Program-made: the position numbers and the translations under genes
Shown here: piece after piece, positions 21,465 through 31,957 of the stretch
Layout: each line of letters begins with the position of its first letter
Position numbering within the stretch: the first letter of the stretch is position 1
Source: Acanthosepion lycidas
Lineage: Eukaryota; Mollusca; Cephalopoda; Sepiida; Sepiidae
DNA length: 64,000 nt
Assembly: GCA_963932145.1 (NCBI GenBank)
Contig: OZ010578.1
Coordinates: forward strand, 37,177,725-37,241,724
Direction: 5' to 3'
Notes under the pieces: generated by a model
What the model was told of the DNA's origin: nothing
What the model saw: the letters and a program-made list of their open reading frames with translations, nothing else
Databases searched by the model: none

Positions 21465-21775
21465 CTGTCCCCCCCCCACTAGGACGAGATGTGACACAAG
21501 GTATATTTTTAGGTGAGTACCCGAGTACATATGCCCAGGACAGGAACAAAAATTCCCCTCAGCCCCCACAACCGTCGGTTGCACTGGCCTCAGTGCAAGC
21601 ACCAATCACTCCCTCTGGTGCAATGGGAGGGCGTGGTCTCAGGCAGCTGTTCCCCGAGGCTTGGCACCTCTTCAGTATTATTTTTCTTAGTTGCCCCTCT
21701 GTCCTTTGACAGAGAAGCCCCTGAGCGCACTCTGTCCAAAGACAGAAACGCAACCGAGAGATGATAAGTAGACAT
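21465..21775. other. GC-rich island of unknown nature
   Basis: It stands out from the AT-rich surroundings, with a run of nine or more C at the left edge. Inside is an inverted pair 'tgtcctttgacagag' / 'ctctgtccaaagaca'. Frames of 64-98 codons exist on both strands (for example plus 21413-21709, Pro-rich), but none is recognisable. It may be an unknown repeat or a CpG-type regulatory patch. Confidence 0.4.
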
Positions 21776-21822
21776 GTAACTACTCAAAAAGAGTAAGGTA
21801 TATTTTGTGCACATGTGCTTAA

Positions 21823-21966
21823 ATAGACATCCCTGATCATTTATAAAGAGTGAAATTAACATTTACTGACCAAGGTCAGCCAAAAGTTTTATTAAAGAAA
21901 ATGTACGTTTTTGATGACCTAGGCTGGTAGACATTAATTTCACTGTTTGTAAATAAACAGGGATAA
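21823..21966. repeat. Inverted pair of S4 SINE tails
   Basis: The left arm, with 'agtgaaattaacatttactg', and right arm, with 'gtagacattaatttcactgt', are inverted copies. Each carries a relative of the S4 3' region ('ggctggtagatgttaatttt' at 23320). Confidence 0.55.
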
Positions 21967-22399
21967 TAAAAAAAAGAAAAGAAAAAAAATCTGGTGAGAT
22001 TGAAATGTCCATTAATTGCTTAAATTAATTTATGTTTTGGGCACAAAAGTCTGAGTTAGCAGTTACAGACATTGAGAAGTTGCACTGAGAGATGTAAATT
22101 TTTTCAAATTTTAGTATTTATATATTTCTTATTCCTCAACCTGTGTGCCTATGCAGGGGACGGGGGTCAGAGAGGCACATCGACAAATGTACATTATTTT
22201 TAAAATTTTTTTAAACATCTCAGTAAAAAGTCACTCCCAAACAAAATACAATTCTAAACAATATTATTATTATTATCATTATTATATTTTGATTTCTGCT
22301 ATGGTCACACTACATACCAAGTCTGCAGGAAGACCTAAGGCAGCAGGCATTGGTGTGTTATTATGGCTACATTTCATGATTTGTTTTTCTAACTCCCAT
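21967..22399. other. AT-rich spacer with (ATT)n
   Basis: It contains short A-runs and an (ATT)n near 22262; the right part may be 3' UTR of the LINE-C fragment that follows. Confidence 0.4.
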
Positions 22400-22570
22400 A
22401 ACATCACTAGCGTTACATGGACATAGTTCTTGTTAGGGTGCAGGCTGTACTTATCAAGACAATTTTTTGTATTTCTCTTAAGCTGGGATTTCCAGGGATT
22501 TTTTTCAATGTGTTGTTGTGTTCCTTTTTTATCGTTCCAAGCGCACCTACTATGACTGGTACTATTCTTG
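22400..22570 (-). pseudogene. LINE-C C-terminal fragment (restriction-like-endonuclease type)
   Basis: On the minus strand one uninterrupted frame reads 'RIVPVIVGALGTIKK', then 'IPGNPSLREIQKIVLISTA' and ends 'TRTMSM' and a stop at about 22407. The 'VPVIVGALG' and 'LREIQK.VL' motifs are typical of the extreme C-terminus of non-LTR elements that carry a restriction-like endonuclease. It is only the last ~52 codons. Confidence 0.7.
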
Positions 22571-22589
22571 TTTTCAATTATTATTATTA

Positions 22590-23165
22590 TTAACAAATTG
22601 CAATAATTTAAATATCTGGGAAATGTTTCAACAGATGACAGAATGTGCAGTACTGGAATCTGAAGACACATTGTTACAGTGAAAGTTGCCTTCAAAACGC
22701 TAAGCAAAGGAACAAAACTTTGTTACGAACAAAGAGTACTAAATTATTATGCAATATCAGTTATCCTATATAGCAGCGAATGAACAAGATTAAGTAGAGA
22801 CTTACAGCAACCAAAATGTACTTCTACAGGAGGATGCTGAGAATAACATGGACTGAACATGTGAGCAATGACAAAGTTTTAGAGGAAATGGAAACTAAAA
22901 GGGAAACTTATATTTAATATCAGAAAGAGATAGTTGGAATTTCTAGGGTACATAATGAGTAAAGAGGGCTTGGAAAATTTGATACTTACAGGGCTGGTTG
23001 AAGGCAAGAACAGTGGAAAACAATTTATATCCTACCTAGTGAACTTGAGTAAATGGATTGCAGAACAAAGTTTAGGAGAGATAACAAGAGAAAATTTATT
23101 AAGAGCTACAAAGGACAGGAAATTGTGGTGAGCTACGATTGCCCATGTCCTGTAGGTTCATGGCA
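22590..23165 (+). pseudogene. LINE-A (RTE) 3' ORF fragment
   Basis: It starts at 'FKYLGNVSTDDR'-like sequence and continues to the RTE terminus. The frame at 22934-23131 reads 'MEFLGYIMSKEGLENLILTG', 'LVEGKNSGKQ' and 'LLRATKDRKLW'. After a stop comes 'ATIAHVL'. This fragment preserves the C-terminal reading frame better than the long copy does. Confidence 0.8.
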
Positions 23166-23189
23166 CATAGAATATTTGACCATTACCTA

Positions 23190-23345
23190 GCTGTACAGAC
23201 CTCCACAGCCTAATGGTAAGGCATACAAAAGTTGGTTTCTAAGAAAAAAGGGAACATAAGTTCGATCTCTGCCGAATGGTACATTTTCTTTAATAAGTCT
23301 TTTGATGGTCTGGGCTGGTAGATGTTAATTTTACTATCTCTTTTT
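23190..23345 (+). mobile_element. tRNA-derived SINE, family S4
   Basis: The A-box-like 'cagcctaatggtaaggcata' and B-box-like 'taagttcgatctctgcc' form a tRNA-like head. A short body follows ('ttctttaataagtc', 'ggctggtagatgttaatttt') that resembles the S3 body ('caggccggtaaatgttattt'). Confidence 0.65.
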
Positions 23346-23550
23346 GCACTTCTTGCTTGTGGAACTCTCTTCCAGTTTCTTGCTTCTCTGCCTATGATTT
23401 AAAACATTTTAAATGCAATGCTGATCATCATCATCTAGCTTCTTGAATTCTTTTTTTCTATTGTTCTTTCAGCTGAATGAAGTCTCATTCTCTTTCACTC
23501 TCTATAATCACGGCATCTTAGTAGTATTATCACCCTGAATAGGGGGAAAT
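23346..23550 (+). pseudogene. LINE-B 3' end fragment
   Basis: It matches the last coding residues ('tgcacttcttgcttgtggaa', encoding the SR-LWNSL-like segment) and the 3' UTR of LINE-B, ending near 'ggggaaatgatc'. It sits directly after the S4 SINE. Confidence 0.7.
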
Positions 23551-24649
23551 GATCTTAAAAAAAATACAAATAGGGACGGCTACACAAGTATGTGTACTAG
23601 CTAACATTTATACTAATAAAAAAAAAAATAATGTCAGATGTAAATTCAAATTGAAGGAACTCTGACACATGATGGAAAGAATGTTTTATTTTAGCTCCTT
23701 TGTTCTCCACGTGTGCCCTGTATAAAATGGCAGCTCAGCCCTTTCCAGGTAAGCTGCCCCTTTTCCAGTTGAAGAGTTGCCAACTTGTGAAGATTAACAT
23801 CAGATTTTTTTTAAAAAATTCATTGATTAAATTAGTTTGCATCTTGAAATATTTTGTGGACTCAATGAATTAAAGGAATTTAAAGAAGTGTTAAACAAAG
23901 TACACTAAATAAATTAAAAGATTTAATCTTTTTTCATATTTTCTAATAAAGTCAAAAGTGCACTCTGCTAAATTTTGTTTATCATTTTTTTTTTGTTCAG
24001 TTAGAGAAAAGAAAGAAATTACACAAATTGAGTGCATGCATTTTTGTTTGTCACCATTTAAGAGAAGATTTAAAATATATTAAATTCAAAATATTAATTA
24101 TATAATTAAATTCAGAAGGTGCATCAACCTTTGACTTGGCTGGTGTATTTCAAATATTACTAAAAAGGATTTCTACTACAAAACCCAATAAAAAAACCAT
24201 TTTCAAAAATGTACTGCTTCAAATTGGGTCAAGTAAATACTGAGTATATTATCTGCCTGATCTCTTGCTATCTAAACTGGAATCAGTGACATTTTCTGAC
24301 CAAGAAACATACATAATATTAAACTGGTAGGAAGCGTGAAAATTAAGGGTAAAAAGAGGGGATGAAAGGTTTGAGGTAAGAAAAACTAAAAAGAAAACCA
24401 AGCGAAAGGAAAAAATAAATATATCTATATATTAGGAGAAGGAATAGAGTTGAAAAGAGAACAGAGGGAAAGGCTTGCTGGATGGATATCAAAAGAAAAT
24501 AAATGAAAGATTGAAAGACAGATAACAATGGAAAGGTATAAAAAAAAAAAAAAAAAAAAAAAAATTGTGATACATTAAAATCATTTATAGAGAAGCAGAG
24601 CAAAAGAAAAATAACAGAGAGGATGCATTAGAAAATATTTGTGCATTTC
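23551..24649. other. AT-rich spacer, purine-rich at the right
   Basis: No gene recognised in 23551-24320. From 24320 the plus strand is strongly purine-rich and includes an A24 run (24540-24563). Confidence 0.5.
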
Positions 24650-24977
24650 TCATTTTTATGAAACTAAATCTGTGTATGGGCAAGAAAGATTGAAATGGAT
24701 ATGGAAGAGAATGAAAAGATACAGGCAAATGGTAAGTGAAGAACAGAGGCATAAGATAACAGATTGTCATTTCAACGCAAGACAAACATGACAGTGAAGT
24801 CGAGAGTAAGATAAACTTTGAAGATGAAGAGGAATACACCTATGAAAAAAGAAAAAAATCTCCCATATCTAGACAATCTCTAAGGGAGAGGGAGGAAGAT
24901 AGTGAGGAGATGATAACTCCTAGAAGAAGTACCAGGGAAAATAAAGGGATAAAACATCTTCAGTACAGGGAGTTGAG
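24650..24977 (+). pseudogene. Possible retroelement-type C-terminal coding remnant
   Basis: The plus strand is open from about 24770 to a stop at 24977. It reads a charged stretch ('INFEDEEEYTYEKRKK') and then 'TPRRSTRENKGIKHLQYREL'. An RRSTRxNKG motif followed by a short basic/aromatic tail recalls the end of retroelement polyproteins. Upstream, in another frame, is 'IWKRMKRYRQMVSEEQRHK'. There is no Met start and a frame change is needed, so it is a remnant at best. It could be a chance frame in purine-rich DNA. Confidence 0.35.
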
Positions 24978-25204
24978 GTGACTCATTTACATTTAAAGTC
25001 ACAAAGATTATAAATAGCAGGAGCTATTACCCATGAGGCAGTTGAGTGCATACATTACACCACACAGATAATATTAGTTATCAGTACCGTTGAAGTTTCC
25101 ACATTTCCGGCTAGTAACAATGACAATAATAATATTAATAATAATAATTATGTTAAAACATTAAAAAGGTGTCATTGTAAACATGACAGTTAATAATGGT
25201 TATA

Positions 25205-25208
<4 letters not shown>

Positions 25209-25264
<56 letters not shown>
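25209..25264. repeat. Compound (AT)n(GTAT)n microsatellite
   Basis: A pure AT array passes into five or six GTAT units. Confidence 0.9.
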
Positions 25265-25914
25265 TTTCAGTAACCTATGGTAAAGTCTTTCATCGGTTAT
25301 TCTGCTACAGTATTTTTTTTTCTTAATAATACCAATTCTATTCATAGTAATAAGTCATAATAGACTGATAATAAAAATGATAATAATAATAACTACTATT
25401 AATAAAAAAACTGAAAAAGCACTTAGGGTGAATTGGAATTGAGACTAAGATGGTAGAGCTCCAGAAAACTGCCATCATTTACTCTGAAGATTCTTTGAAA
25501 AATTCTTGAGTTGTGAAGAATTTTGTTGACACTATGCTCAAGAACTGAATTTCCATTGCCTCTGTCAATGTGTGGCACAAATATAATTTATGGATCATAC
25601 AAGTAACAATGATTGGTTCAGGATGATACAGTCAATACTGACTACTTCAGGGAAAAAGTGGAGTGAAAAAACTGAAAAAAAAAAAAAAAAAAAAAAAAGA
25701 ACATGAAAATAGATGGAATGAAAAAAAAAAAAAAAAAAAAAAAAGATGCAAGGTCAGTTTTTTTTTTAGAGATGTTTCCAGAAAAATCAATTTGCAGGGT
25801 TATATGATATTGGCTTATGAAGAGAGATTTTAAACTAGAGACAAGCACTGATTTGTGCAGTTGGAGAACACACACTTGGAACAAACAACGTTAAGTGTAA
25901 ACAAAGGTCATACA
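25265..25914. other. AT-rich spacer with two long A-runs
   Basis: A-runs occur at 25676-25698 and 25723-25744. A short stretch near 25450-25500 reads 'LELQKTAIIYSEDSLKNS' on the plus strand, which may be a trace of the LINE-C C-terminus. Confidence 0.4.
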
Positions 25915-27100
25915 TTTAAGAAAGTGCAGGAAGTGTGGTGATAAAAAAGAGAAACAGTGTGGCATGTTGTCAGCGAATGCACAAAGTTGGCACAAAAGTA
26001 ATACAAAAGGAGACATGATAATGTTACAAGAATGCTACATTGAAAATTATCTGGCAAATATGAATTGGAGACTGCAGTAACTGCTGAAAATGACAGGTAC
26101 AACATTTTGCGACATGCCATGCTCCAACAGGACAATGAAGAACTGCATAAAAAAAACAGGCATTGTGATGTTAAATAAACAACATGCATTATCCTAAATA
26201 TTGTATGTCGCTAGACCAGCATTTCTCAACCAGGGTTCCCTGGAACCCTAATGTTCTGCAAAAGATCCCTAAAGATTCCCCAAGAACAGGCGAGATAAGT
26301 TAATGCACTTTTGACTTTTTATTTAATTTCATTTTTGTAATATTACTAAACACACAAAATACATTCTTGGTTTTTATAATATAGACATCATCCTATCTAA
26401 CCTATTATGTTATTAAAATATATAACAATCATTTGGAATACATTTAGTGATGTCTATACAGTGCCAGTATAAAATCACCTTCACTAGTAAGTGCCCGAGC
26501 AAATGAGACCTGTATTTAAAGTTACTTATTTCTTTGTTTTTTTCTTTATTTTTACAGAAACACTTCAATGTGGCTATTTTTAAAGAGGAAACATTCCGAA
26601 GATATGGTATATAATTTTGTTTTTACGCACGGAGTTCCTCGAGACATGTATTTTAAGGTTTACACAAAGGTAAAAAGTTTGAGAAATACTGTGCTAGATG
26701 ATAAAACAATTAACAAAGAAGGAGGAAAATTGATAGTTTAAAACGAGAAGTGAACAAATTGTGGTCAATGAAGAGAGTGGAAGTCGTCTTCATTGTTGTT
26801 GGTGCTCTGGACATCATAAGTACAGAACTTTTAAAGTAGTGACTGGAGAAGATTGGGGTCAGCAGTGGTGATTCTAGAACTCTGAAGGAGTAGGGAGTTG
26901 GGGGGTGAAAGAGAGAGATAGAGAGAGAGTAGGGTGGGTGGGGGTCTTGCAGGGGGGATCTCTGCAGAGGAGGGGGAGGGGACAAATTCAAGCAGCGTCT
27001 TTATTTTCATACTACACCACTATCGTATACACAACTTAGGAATGAGTTTCAGTATAATTATGTTACTTCACCAAATTAAACAGAATAACTTTTCATTTGT
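25915..27100 (+). pseudogene. LINE-C 3' region, tandem unit A (split by hAT)
   Basis: This family moves by a reverse transcriptase plus a restriction-like endonuclease. The left part has the Cys/His knuckle 'CRKCGD', then after a frameshift 'ETVWHVVSECTKLAQK', and 'YKRRHDNVTRMLHWKLSGKY'. A hAT element (26217-26691) interrupts it. The right part (26735-26890) reads 'VEVVFIVVGALDIIST', the family's C-terminal motif. It aligns with unit B next door (27130-27840). Stops are frequent. The REL-endonuclease placement is from motif recognition, not a search. Confidence 0.7.
26217..26691. mobile_element. hAT-like non-autonomous element, 475 bp
   Basis: The ends are CAGCATTTCTCAACC and, in reverse complement, CAGTATTTCTCAAAC. 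The flanks are cgctagac (26209-26216) and tgctagat (26692-26699), an 8-bp duplication with 6 matches. The paralogous unit B is uninterrupted at the corresponding place (about 27415-27435), which supports a real insertion. No transposase remains. Confidence 0.75.
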
Positions 27101-27129
27101 ACACATCTGCTAAAAAGAAATAATAGTCT

Positions 27130-27840
27130 GCTAAAGTACTTTTTAACAAATGCATTAAGTTGGCAGAGAGGGAATACAAAAGGAGACATGATAATGATGC
27201 AAGAATGATACATTGGAATTATGTGGCATGTTTGAATTGGGGAGGGCAGAAATGTGGTATGGCCAAACTCCAGAAGATGTAATTGAAAATAACAAATAGA
27301 AAAATCTTGTGGGATCTCATGAATCACTGTGACTGTGACATATTGCACAGAAAAACAAGTCATCGTGGTGGTGGTAGATAAAGAATAAAGGACATGCATC
27401 ATCATAGATATTGCATGCTCTGCTGACGATAATGTAGTTGGCAGAGAAGCAAAAAAAAAAAAATGGGAAAAACATGAGTTTAAAACGAGAAGTGAACAAA
27501 TTGTGGTCAATGAAGAGAGTGGAAGTCGTCTTCATTGTTGCTGGTGCTCTGGACATCATAAGTACAGAACTTTTAAAGTAGTCGCTGGAGAAGATTGGGG
27601 TTAGCAGTGGTGATTCTAGAACTCTGAAAGTGTGTGTGTGTGTGTGTGTGTGTTTGTGTGAAGGGGGCACTTGGGGGTCGAGATTTTTCTGCAGAGGAGG
27701 GGCGAGGAATTCAAGCAGCATCTTTACTTTCATACTACACCACCACACAACTTAGGAATGAGTTTCAGTATAAGTATGTTACTTAAATAAATTTTATTTT
27801 TTAAATTAAACAGAATAACTTTTCATTCATAGTAGTGGAG
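27130..27840 (+). pseudogene. LINE-C 3' region, tandem unit B
   Basis: It is collinear with unit A and lacks the hAT. It reads 'NTKGDMIMMQE', then 'VVVVDKE', a stop, 'RTCIIIDIACSADDNVVG' (the endonuclease core region, in which the expected Pro-Asp is not visible), then after frameshifts the same stretch as unit A around 'ggtgctctggacatcataag'. The two units differ at only a few sites over about 150 bases there. It ends in a (GT)n run and a 3' UTR shared with unit A. Confidence 0.7.
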
Positions 27841-28744
27841 TTCTAATCTATTCTTGCCATCTTTTTCACTCTCAAGCTGTTGGACCACAAGAGAAGTTAA
27901 CTTCAAAACAAAATCAAAGGATTAATAGTAATGTCAATACTAGCAGAACAGTGCAATTTGTCTGTTCTGATTTTTTCCCTCTACAAAACTTAGAAAAGTG
28001 TGTGTGTGTGGTGGGGGGGACAACTGAGGGGCCAGACACAATGTACCCCATCTTCACCGGTAGAATCGCCACTGGGGGTCAGTGTCAAGATTGGACACTT
28101 GCAGAAGACTGCACTCCTTGGGATTGCTTGTATACTCTGAAGAATTCTCAAGTAATGATGAAATATGTCCACTAGTTGTGGTGGAGAGCTGGTACTTTGG
28201 TTACATCTACAGCAAAATTTGCTCTGTATGCCGATCAAACAATGTTTGTTTGTTAAACATGTACCCTGTGGGCTGACACAATGTGTATATTTACTTGTGA
28301 ATGGGGGAGTAGTTGAGAAGCATGGTGTCAAGAAATTTTTTTTTTTTTTTTTTTTACATTTTGGAGGATGAGGCAGCTAAAGCAATTTGGAAGACATTCT
28401 AGATACCTTCAATGGGAGAAGGGCTGATCTGACCTTTTGACCTAATTGCCTAACCTAAAGTTATGCTCTGTTCCTATAAAAACCTGTCACCATGTAGTGT
28501 ACAATTGGCTGTGATGCTTGTGCTGGGTATACCCTTATCAGATTGGATGTCATGATGGGTATATTGGGCTTTGTATATTTGTACCCCAGTATCAACTTGT
28601 TGTCTTCCTGCATGCTTGCTCAATAATAATAATAGTAGTAGTAATGATATTTATTTTTTAAAAAGTTCAAAAACAAATTAATATCTGGTTTTAAACAATC
28701 ATACAGAACATGACTTTCCTACTTATAACGTACATCTCTGTGAT
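27841..28744. other. Spacer, no recognised gene
   Basis: It contains a (GT)n run with G-run near 28000, a T22 run near 28337, and short frames (27951-28371) without recognisable motifs. Confidence 0.4.

Positions 28745-28788
<44 letters not shown>
28745..28788. repeat. (AC)n(AT)n microsatellite
   Basis: An AC array passes directly into an AT array. Confidence 0.9.
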
Positions 28789-28789
<1 letters not shown>

Positions 28790-28888
28790 CAACAGAGATG
28801 GCCATGGGTCTCTGTGACAGCAAGTACTTTTTTGACACACTGATGAGATATTTTTTTAGGGGGGGGGTGGAGGGGTTTGTGTGTTTAA

Positions 28889-29238
28889 CCCTAGAACACT
28901 AACCATAGGTATATATTAGGTTGGTGCAAAAATAATGTCGTTTTCTCACATAGTAACATATGTGAGAAAACAATATTATTTTTGCACCAACCTAATAGTA
29001 CCTAGCGCAAATTTTCCTATTTTTAATTACAATTTTCAGTACCTGATTTTCTTACCTAAATAATGTTTTTTCAGTTCCTATTGATGTTAACTCAAAGTAC
29101 AAAGTTTGAAGTGCCTGCATGTAAAATATTTCAAATAAAGATTTATATTTAATATTTTTTTTGATATTTTCCAAATCAAGTATGATATACCCATGGTTAG
29201 TAGTGGTATAATTTTAATTGATGGTTAGTGTTCTGTGG
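28889..29238. mobile_element. piggyBac-like MITE with a nested mariner MITE
   Basis: TTAA lies at 28885-28888 and 29239-29242. The ends are CCCTAGAACACTAACCATAG and, in reverse complement, CCACAGAACACTAACCATC. A second inner motif, 'gatatacccatggttag', echoes the left end. Without the 80-bp mariner MITE and its duplicated TA, the element is about 268 bp. No coding capacity. Confidence 0.8.
28916..28995. mobile_element. 80-bp MADE1-like mariner MITE, nested
   Basis: Same ends as the copy at 143-222, flanked by TA (28914-28915 and 28996-28997), and exactly 80 bp. It lies inside the piggyBac-like MITE, so it is the younger insertion. Confidence 0.85.
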
Positions 29239-29513
29239 TTAAGGCTTTATTTTGATTTGGGCTAGATGGGTGCTTTCCCCACTCCAGGCAGAACTGGTTG
29301 GCTTGTGCATGGTGCGCAAACATCGTCCATATTTTTTTTCCATCTTGGTCTTTCTTGGGGATATAAAAGCTCTCATTTTCACATTAAACCTGCTGACTGC
29401 CTGCTGATTGCTTAAAAGCATAAAACTTACAGTAGTAGTCAGACTGTGTACACCTGAAGGGAAATTTTTGTTTAGTTTTGAGCACTTTTCTTTCTGGAGT
29501 GCATTCATGGCAG

Positions 29514-29514
29514 A

Positions 29515-29603
<89 letters not shown>
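29514..29603. repeat. (CT)n(AT)n microsatellite
   Basis: About 18 bases of CT pass into about 70 bases of AT. The Ile-Tyr frames on both strands are artefacts of this array. Confidence 0.95.
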
Positions 29604-29607
<4 letters not shown>

Positions 29608-29962
29608 TTGCACGTTCCAAGATTGTACAACTGTCAATAAATAGCACATTCTTAAAAATTATCTTTCGGTCTACAAACAATTATTTCATCTTCAAGTTTT
29701 AACTTTAAAGGAAAAAAATTACAACCTTATGATGAAGACATGGATCTTTGAAAGTACTTGCTTAACTTAAAAAAATATACACTAGAAACATCTGACAACA
29801 GTTTTATAAATGAGGATCACATCACTCAATGGATTAACAGTATTTTAATGCATACATTATGTTTCTACTAGCGAAGTGATTTCGCCATTAATCGCATTAA
29901 TATTGCTGATTGATTCTATGTATGATTATTTCTTTATATATAAAATATATGCTGCCTAATAT

Positions 29963-29965
<3 letters not shown>

Positions 29966-29996
<31 letters not shown>
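29966..29996. repeat. (AT)n microsatellite
   Basis: Pure AT array. Confidence 0.9.
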
Positions 29997-30000
<4 letters not shown>

Positions 30001-30044
30001 TTTATGTTATTTTAATAGATAAAATTTATTTAAGTAATTTTTTT

Positions 30045-30190
30045 TTTTTTAAATAAACAGTATCAATTACATTTATCAGCCTGAATGCCAAGAAATTTTG
30101 TAAAAAATATGCATTCTTTGACAGAAATCAAACCTGTGTCCTATACAGTTGATCTGACATACTGTACCACTCAGCTACAGAGAAACATTT
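30045..30190 (-). mobile_element. SINE S3, variant head
   Basis: The minus strand has an A-box-like 'tagctgagtggtacagtatg' and a B-box-like 'caggtttgatttctgtc', then the S3 body ('cattcaggctgataaatgta', 'tactgtttattt'). The head differs from the tRNA-Ser-like one at 10218-10297. Confidence 0.65.
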
Positions 30191-30651
30191 GGTTAGCAAA
30201 TCCAAATTATGTTTTGTGAGCAGATGTGGTTGTTCGGGAAAAATCATTGAAGATTTGTTGTTTATAAACAGTAATTATAGGACAAAGTTTCTTAGTATCC
30301 TTATTAAAGGAAGAAAGAAAATAACCATGTTGATGCATATTCATTTTATTCCGAGTAATTTCAACATTAGCCCAATGTCGTCATCAGGGTCTTGTTTTTT
30401 CTAAGACAAAAACTAGTTGTGGTCATCATTTTTCTAAAACAAAATTGTTGTGTTCATCTGAAAATTAAATTTTTACGTGTACAATGAAAAAAGCTAAGTT
30501 TATGTACTGTACAATTTTAAATTTTATCATGTAGGCACATGTGCAAACGTCAAGGGAGGTAACCAAGTTATTGTAATGTCTAAGTATTTTTAAAAAGAAA
30601 AATCTATTTAAAACTATCAGTTAAGATAAGTCTTAATGAAAATATGCTGCC

Positions 30652-30655
<4 letters not shown>

Positions 30656-30696
<41 letters not shown>
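30656..30696. repeat. (AT)n microsatellite
   Basis: Pure AT array. Confidence 0.9.
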
Positions 30697-30698
<2 letters not shown>

Positions 30699-30964
30699 CA
30701 ACAAAAAAACAAAAACAAAAATTATTTCAACATAGAGATAGTTTATTTCAAGCCATTCTGTGTGTGGCTATCATCAGCCCTATCTATGTTGAGGTAATCA
30801 ATTTATCCCCATCTATGTTGAGGTAATTTTTGTTTTTTTGCTGTAAAAAATGCATATGCTCTGTTAAAATAAAAACATTGAGCTCTCTTTTCTGTGGATT
30901 ACTTTTTATAATTAATATTACTAGGATCCACCTGGATTATATACCAATGGATCAATTACCAGTA

Positions 30965-30965
<1 letters not shown>

Positions 30966-31004
<39 letters not shown>
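30966..31004. repeat. (AT)n microsatellite
   Basis: Pure AT array. Confidence 0.9.
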
Positions 31005-31008
<4 letters not shown>

Positions 31009-31089
31009 TTTTACTGGAACCGAGCATACCAAGTCACTTAGTAAGCTTCATATATTTTTCATGTTCATTACTGTCTGAATTTCTGGCAC

Positions 31090-31385
31090 AAGGAGTTATC
31101 ATTATTTACATGCAGACTATTATTCTCATCTTTGTTGTTATTATCACAATGCTTCAGCCATTGGGCCCTTCATCAGGTGCTTGTTGAGCTGGGTAACTTT
31201 TAAAGAATTTTGAACTGGGCCTTTTCCTAATTTGTGGGGGTAAACTGTTCTCATACCAATGACCATATCTAAGGATAGTTCTTATTTAGGACTGCTTAGT
31301 TATTACACACCCAGTTTTCAATGAGCTCAAGTATACACTGCCCGACCCAGGCATGAATTATGCTTTAATCCATTAAGCTGTTGTC
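31090..31385 (-). mobile_element. SINE S2, near full length
   Basis: On the minus strand the head 'aggacaacagcttaatggat', the linker 'cagtgtatacttgagctcat', the core 'aagcacctgatgaagggccc' and 'aatggctgaagc', and the tail to 'aataatgataac' are all in order. It is one of the two copies that keep CTGATGA in the core. Confidence 0.75.
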
Positions 31386-31696
31386 CTATGGATTTTTCAT
31401 ATTCAATTATTAAGTGAGCTTTTGGATATTGTAGCATTGTGTTGAAACTGCATTGTGATATTTATGATTGATGACTGAATGAATTTCAGATCAGTTTTTA
31501 ATAAAGCTCAGCAAATTTGCTACAATGATTCACAGAATGCTTTGTTAGGCTTTCATTGAACATTGTTGGAGTTGAATATAGGTTTTTGAGTTGAGTTTAA
31601 GTTCAAGATTATGAGTTTTCAAAGTAACTAATTGCTAGCAAAATCCCCCACCCCACCCCAAATAGGAAAAACTTGTGAACTCATCCATAAAAATTA

Positions 31697-31957
31697 TCAC
31701 CAAACAACTTCTTCAAGACTGAAACCATTTATGGAATCACCCAGGAGATCTTCATGGAAAACTTGAACATGCATCACTGACCAATCTAGGGGTTCTTCTG
31801 CATGACTGAAATCAGTTATGGAGTCAGCCAGGAGATCCTCATGGAAAACCATAACATGCATTGTGTTGCTGCAAATGTTTTTCAAATGGCTGTTGGCACT
31901 GAGATGTGAAAGAAACACTGGGGTCACTCTGCATGATTCAAAAGGGATGTTGACCAA
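31697..31957 (-). CDS. Unrecognised 86-codon frame with a 29-codon internal repeat
   Basis: I do not recognise this frame. It starts with Met, and its second part holds two in-frame copies of a 29-codon unit: 'MHVMVFHEDLLADSITDFSH' and 'MHVQVFHEDLLGDSINGFSL'. The units are about 85% identical in DNA (31719-31775 and 31805-31861) and the 87-bp period keeps the frame. There is no signal peptide or membrane segment. No promoter, splice site or known repeat is evident. It may be a fragment of an older element or a chance frame over a tandem duplication. Confidence 0.3.
   Translation of the reverse strand: MVNIPFESCRVTPVFLSHLSANSHLKNICSNTMHVMVFHEDLLADSITDFSHAEEPLDWSVMHVQVFHEDLLGDSINGFSLEEVVW

Larger units (their letters stand above)
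29243..30040. other. Spacer dominated by AT arrays
   Basis: Nothing coding is recognised. It holds the long CT/AT array at 29514-29603 and an AT array at 29966-29996. Confidence 0.5.
30191..31088. other. AT-rich spacer with AT arrays
   Basis: It includes AT arrays at 30656-30696 and 30966-31004 and a repeated 'atctatgttgaggtaat' (30780 and 30811) whose inverse, 'ttatttcaacatagaga', lies at 30722. No gene recognised. Confidence 0.5.

Noticed and set aside
29408..29702. Frames with Ile-Tyr repeats around AT arrays (also at 30644, 32515, 33311 and 42306)
   Set aside because: An (AT)n array reads as Ile-Tyr in every frame; there is no independent coding signal.
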